The notes under the pieces were generated by a model. That model had not been told where the DNA came from, did not search any database, and worked only from the letters and a program-made list of their open reading frames with translations. A DNA stretch of 62,617 bases from Gnetum montanum (lineage: Eukaryota > Streptophyta > Gnetopsida > Gnetales > Gnetaceae): NCBI GenBank assembly GCA_015680685.1, contig MNCI01005798.1:381846-444462 (forward strand), in the 5' to 3' direction. The position numbers and the translations under genes are program-made. This document shows, one piece after another, positions 59,540-62,617 of the stretch (position 1 is its first letter; the number at the start of each line of letters is the position of its first letter).

Positions 59540-60058
59540 ATAGATTCTGTTTGGGTGTTCTTGGGAATTCGTGGGTCTGTTTCGGCAGGGTTAATTTAGG
59601 AAACGGCTCCCACAAAACACGCAGGCAGCGGGCGCACGGAGGCAACTTGGAACAATAACGGCAACACCAACGCAAACGCAGGATGCATAAAGAAAAACCC
59701 AAACCGAAATCTACGTTTTTTGGGTTCAATCCCACGCATCCACAAATGCACTGTAGGAAACAAAATAATAAAATAGAGGACAAAAGGCAGAGAGCGAAGG
59801 GCAAGCAACGAGCAGGCGCGTTTATGGTTCATACCTGCAACTTCAAAAAATTTTGGTGCAATTATTTCATCGCTAAAACAGGGCTTCTTCCTTCCGAAAG
59901 ATTCATTTCGAATTTTAGGCAGTATGTCCTACAACTTACCTTCAAACAGCTACCATGACCAATGCCGATGCATTCGGCATTGCATACCATTCCGATGGAT
60001 ACGGCAACAGGGACACGGGAGCACATCAGGATAACTGTCCAGAGATATTTCTGACCGA
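59540..60058. other. CpG-retaining block upstream of A3
   Basis: Unlike the rest of the window this block is GC-richer and full of CpG (for example gcgggcgcacgg and caacgcaaacgcagg). A short plus-strand frame begins at ATG 59955 (MTNADAFGIAYHSDGYGNRD), passes through EIFLTD, and runs across the A3 LTR start to a stop near 60090. It could be a gene 5' end interrupted by A3, but 45 codons are weak evidence. The minus-strand frames here (59538-59832) overlap each other in different frames and are not supportable. Confidence 0.4.
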
Positions 60059-60646
60059 TGTTGGTGAACCGGAGTCTGAAGATAAAATTTAAAAATTTTA
60101 AATAATCTATAATACTATATACACTAAATATGAACCTCCAGTTATAAATTTATCTTTTCTAATTTATCAAGACTTCAAAAACAGTGTTGGTTAAAATATT
60201 ATATAAGCACCTACAAATATTTGTAATATTAATCTTCACTTGTTTATGATATTTTAAACATGTTCCACATATTTAAAAATATATATAACTTCCAAAAACA
60301 TAAATCTCTTCTAATTACATTTATAACTTCCTAAATAAATCCTCCCTAAATTAAATGAGTAAGTTGTAACCTCCTTACTTGGAGAGATATTTTCAAGATT
60401 ATTTTTGGATATTTGGAAATTGCAAGTTTCATATACATCACTTAAAAAACTTTACATCTCATCTTGAAGAGGTAAAATTAAAAGATATATATATGTATGA
60501 AGTAATTTGCCACTATAGCTTGTGTTCCTATGTATCTTAGGAATTGTTTTTTAAAAAATTTTCTATACTCTTGTAACTTCCAAGGCCACTTGTCAATTTC
60601 TTTTTCCTCTTTGGTGGTTGCAACCATCTAAAATTTTTGAAACTTA

Positions 60647-60718
60647 CCTAACTTGTTCGGCAAGTAACCTCCTAACTTGTTGGCCAAGTAATCTCCTAAT
60701 TGGTTGGCCAAGTTACTT
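60647..60718 (+). promoter_or_regulatory. Triple 24-bp repeat in A3 U3
   Basis: Three adjoining copies of cctaacttgttggccaagta-type units at 60647, 60671 and 60695; copies 2 and 3 contain the palindrome TTGGCCAA. They end 61 bp upstream of the TATA box, the place where retroelement enhancers are often repeated. Confidence 0.6.
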
Positions 60719-60778
60719 GGGAGAGAAGTTAGGTGAGATATTTGTAAATATGTAACTTCCTTACCTACCTTGGAACCC

Positions 60779-60786
60779 TATAAAAA
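60779..60786 (+). promoter_or_regulatory. TATA box of A3 LTR
   Basis: TATAAAAA in ccctataaaaaggcttc, about 720 bp into the LTR. Confidence 0.65.
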
Positions 60787-61991
60787 GGCTTCAGGGGTGA
60801 AAGAGGAAGGACGTGGGGGGAGGGGGCAAGCATCATCATCACACTTGGAAGATTTGTAAAGAAGATGGCTTGCAAGATGATTTGCTAGAATAATGATTTC
60901 AGCCTCTTTGTCATGGTCCTGTGAGTTATGCATTTCATTTTTTTTGTTTTGTTTAAATTGCTTAGCTAGTGGTTTAGATAGTATCATCCTTGACAAGTAA
61001 TTTTGGGATTTTTAGATTGCTCTTATTGTTCTTGTTTCCCGATAGAAATTTTTGTTAAAATTTTGCCATAGAAACGCTAGTGAATAAAATCCTTTAGAGC
61101 ATTTTAGTAGTAAATTTCGTTATTGTGCAACATTCAGGAACTGCTATTGGGTTGTTGAAAGAGAGCCTCTGTTTGTAGTCACAGCATGGAACAATCTAGT
61201 AGTTAAGAGGGTTCAGAAAATCTTTGGTATTTTGATGGGACCAGAATAGCTTCTTTATCTTTAAAGTGATTTTCCATGTTATTTCAATTAGAAATTGTCA
61301 AGTATTTTAAAGGTTCTGTTTGAATGCAATCATTGGCATCTATTGTCTAGTCAAAGTGGAGTCTCGTACGTGGTAGTTTACGCAGTGATTTTTGGTAGCA
61401 CAGTAGGATTGTCTTGAAGATATTGCTTGTTTGAACCTTGGAAGTTTGAACAATTCGTAGATATTGAATTTGGGATAGATTTATTGCGAAGTGTTTACTT
61501 GTGTCATTTTACCTTGTTTAAATATTTGAGATCTATACAAATCTACTTTCTTTTCTTTTCTGTTTATTTCCATCGAATCTTGCTCTATTTCTAGTTTTCT
61601 TGTGGAACTATCTCTTTCTTTGGGGAAAATTAGGAGTAGATTGCGGAGTTGTGCTCAAATGTTTTTGCAAAATTTTATTTGTTACAAGTAGGTATTATAA
61701 GGACCACGTAAACTAGGCAATTGAACAAAATAGGAAATTTTCAAGAACTCACAGTACTTGGCAAAGTTGGCTGAATCTCTTTAAAGTAAGTCATTTGTAG
61801 TTTACACGCAACGCAATCGTTACATTTCTCACAACCGCACACTGCAACAACACAAACACATACTCACATTAACTATTGAGTCTATTTGGAGGTATCTGGG
61901 CCTTGGTGTAGCCAGAGAACAACAGGTACCTAGATCCTATTCGAGGACACTCGTTGGTGGTTGCGTCCCAAACGGTCGCCAACAGTTCTTT

Positions 61992-62009
61992 TGGCCCTAG
62001 AAGGAGGGC
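61992..62009 (+). other. A3 primer binding site
   Basis: TGGCCCTAGAAGGAGGGC, seven bases after the LTR end, same position and core as in A1. Confidence 0.75.
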
Positions 62010-62109
62010 TGAAAATTAAGCCTCTAGGTTCATAAGCCTTATGCTTTTAGCACATCAACAATTCTTTGTTGCTACAAAGGCTTTAGAAATTAGATACTAT
62101 TTTTAGTTC

Positions 62110-62617
62110 ATGACCAAGAATATTGATAGTTTGGAAAATTCAAAAGTTTCAAAAGATATTCTAGAGTCTAAGACTGATTCTTCATTAGAAGAAGAACAAA
62201 AGAAAGATTTTGAATTGGGAACAAGTAGTGGAGTGAAAACTAGAAGATCAAGAAGATCACCCATTATATCTAGTTTATCAATTCGTAAAAGAAGATCTAG
62301 AAAGTCTAAAAGTTCAACATTTCAAAGGAATAGGATGGCAAATCTTTGGCAAAGAGTTACACCATTAGGATTTCAAAATTACAATGATATTCCTAAGGTA
62401 GTTTACAAATATTTGCCTAAGCCTTTCATTCCTGGAAAAGCTTATTTAGCTGAAGAATATATTCACATGTGTGAGTTAGCTTTAGCTCATGCAAACATTC
62501 AACATGAAGATCAAGCTTGTAGGTTGTTTGTATCAAATCTAAAGGATATGGCTCAGATTTGGTATTCAAACTTACCAAGAAATAGTATTACAAGTTGGGA
62601 TGACATGAAGAATCTTT
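62110..62617 (+). CDS. gag: A3 Gag N-terminal part, open to window end
   Basis: From ATG 62110 the frame has no stop for 169 codons and runs off the window. It begins MTKNIDSLENSKVSKDI. A basic patch (TRRSRRSP, KRRSRKSK) lies at residues 46-70. The gag domain includes WQRVTPLGFQNYNDIPKVVY, then CELALAHANIQHEDQACRLF, VSNLKDMAQIWYSNLPRN and SITSWDDMKN. This is the retrotrans_gag pattern of the Tat branch. It matches A1 gag (25579-26230), which has stops and a small deletion by comparison. The start was chosen because A1 has an ATG at the same place (25579) and stops lie upstream. Gag forms the particle and packages element RNA. Confidence 0.85.
   Translation, partial: MTKNIDSLENSKVSKDILESKTDSSLEEEQKKDFELGTSSGVKTRRSRRSPIISSLSIRKRRSRKSKSSTFQRNRMANLWQRVTPLGFQNYNDIPKVVYKYLPKPFIPGKAYLAEEYIHMCELALAHANIQHEDQACRLFVSNLKDMAQIWYSNLPRNSITSWDDMKNL

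Larger units (their letters stand above)
60059..61984 (+). repeat. A3 5' LTR
   Basis: It begins TGTTGGTGAAC and ends GTCGCCAACA, giving inverted ends TGTTGGTGA/TCGCCAACA with one mismatch. From 60960 on it matches A0 almost throughout. Its U3 is about 720 bp and differs strongly from the ~985-bp U3 of A1, so A3 and A1 are different subfamilies. The start is set by the inverted ends only. Confidence 0.8.
60059..62617 (+). mobile_element. Element A3 (family A), 5' part
   Basis: 5' LTR, primer site and an uninterrupted start of gag; the element continues past the window. It is the least decayed element here. Confidence 0.85.

Noticed and set aside
59538-59832. Overlapping minus-strand frames, one starting like a signal peptide
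   Set aside because: Two minus frames and one plus frame overlap in the same GC-richer block; this is expected where stops are rare, and none looks like a known protein.
1-62617. Intact host genes, tRNA or rRNA genes, CRISPR arrays, bacterial-type operons
   Set aside because: None could be supported; composition and content are those of plant nuclear repeats.

Overview
The window looks like intergenic, heterochromatic DNA from a large plant nuclear genome, most likely a gymnosperm and probably a conifer. It is AT-rich and poor in CpG. Almost all of it is Ty3/gypsy LTR retrotransposons nested in one another, most riddled with stop codons and frameshifts. I see no intact host gene, tRNA, rRNA or CRISPR array.

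Three element families can be separated by LTR ends, primer binding site (PBS) and protein domains. Family A is Tat-like: LTR about 1.9-2.1 kb ending CCAACA, PBS close to TGGCGCTAGAAGGAGGGC, with an extra RNase H placed before the reverse transcriptase (RT). Family B is Athila-like: LTR about 0.8 kb with ends TGATGA...TCATCA and a tRNA-Asp type PBS. Family C is Tat-like: LTR about 1.5 kb starting TGAAACA, with the extra RNase H after the usual RNase H.

Layout. 1-1027 is the 3' part of an A LTR (A0). 1030-10601 is element B1. 10629-12556 is an unrecognised decayed coding frame. 12559 to about 21400 is B2, a second B-type element in the same direction. 21862-23310 is a decayed gene resembling the plant transposon proteins that travel with such elements. 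23326-54155 is A1, into which two later insertions went: a solo B LTR on the minus strand (28812-29607, near-perfect 5-bp target duplication) in the RT, and the 18-kb element C (30351-48577) in the RNase H region. 54156-60058 is unassigned sequence with minus-strand coding remnants, motif arrays and a small CpG-retaining block. 60059-62617 is the start of A3, the youngest-looking element, whose gag frame is open to the window edge.

The most unusual object is C. Between its protease and RNase H, where an RT should be, it carries about 8 kb made of a minus-strand gene with at least six GT-AG introns and an array of about 14 degenerate 185-bp repeats. Many repeat units contain a hairpin whose arms differ between units in matching ways. 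A gene antisense to the element keeps its introns through retrotransposition, so this looks like cargo, or a long-term passenger ORF of the kind known in some Tat elements.

All boundaries, identities and family names come from reading the sequence by eye; no alignment or database search was run. Most coordinates of decayed coding regions are approximate to tens of bases.
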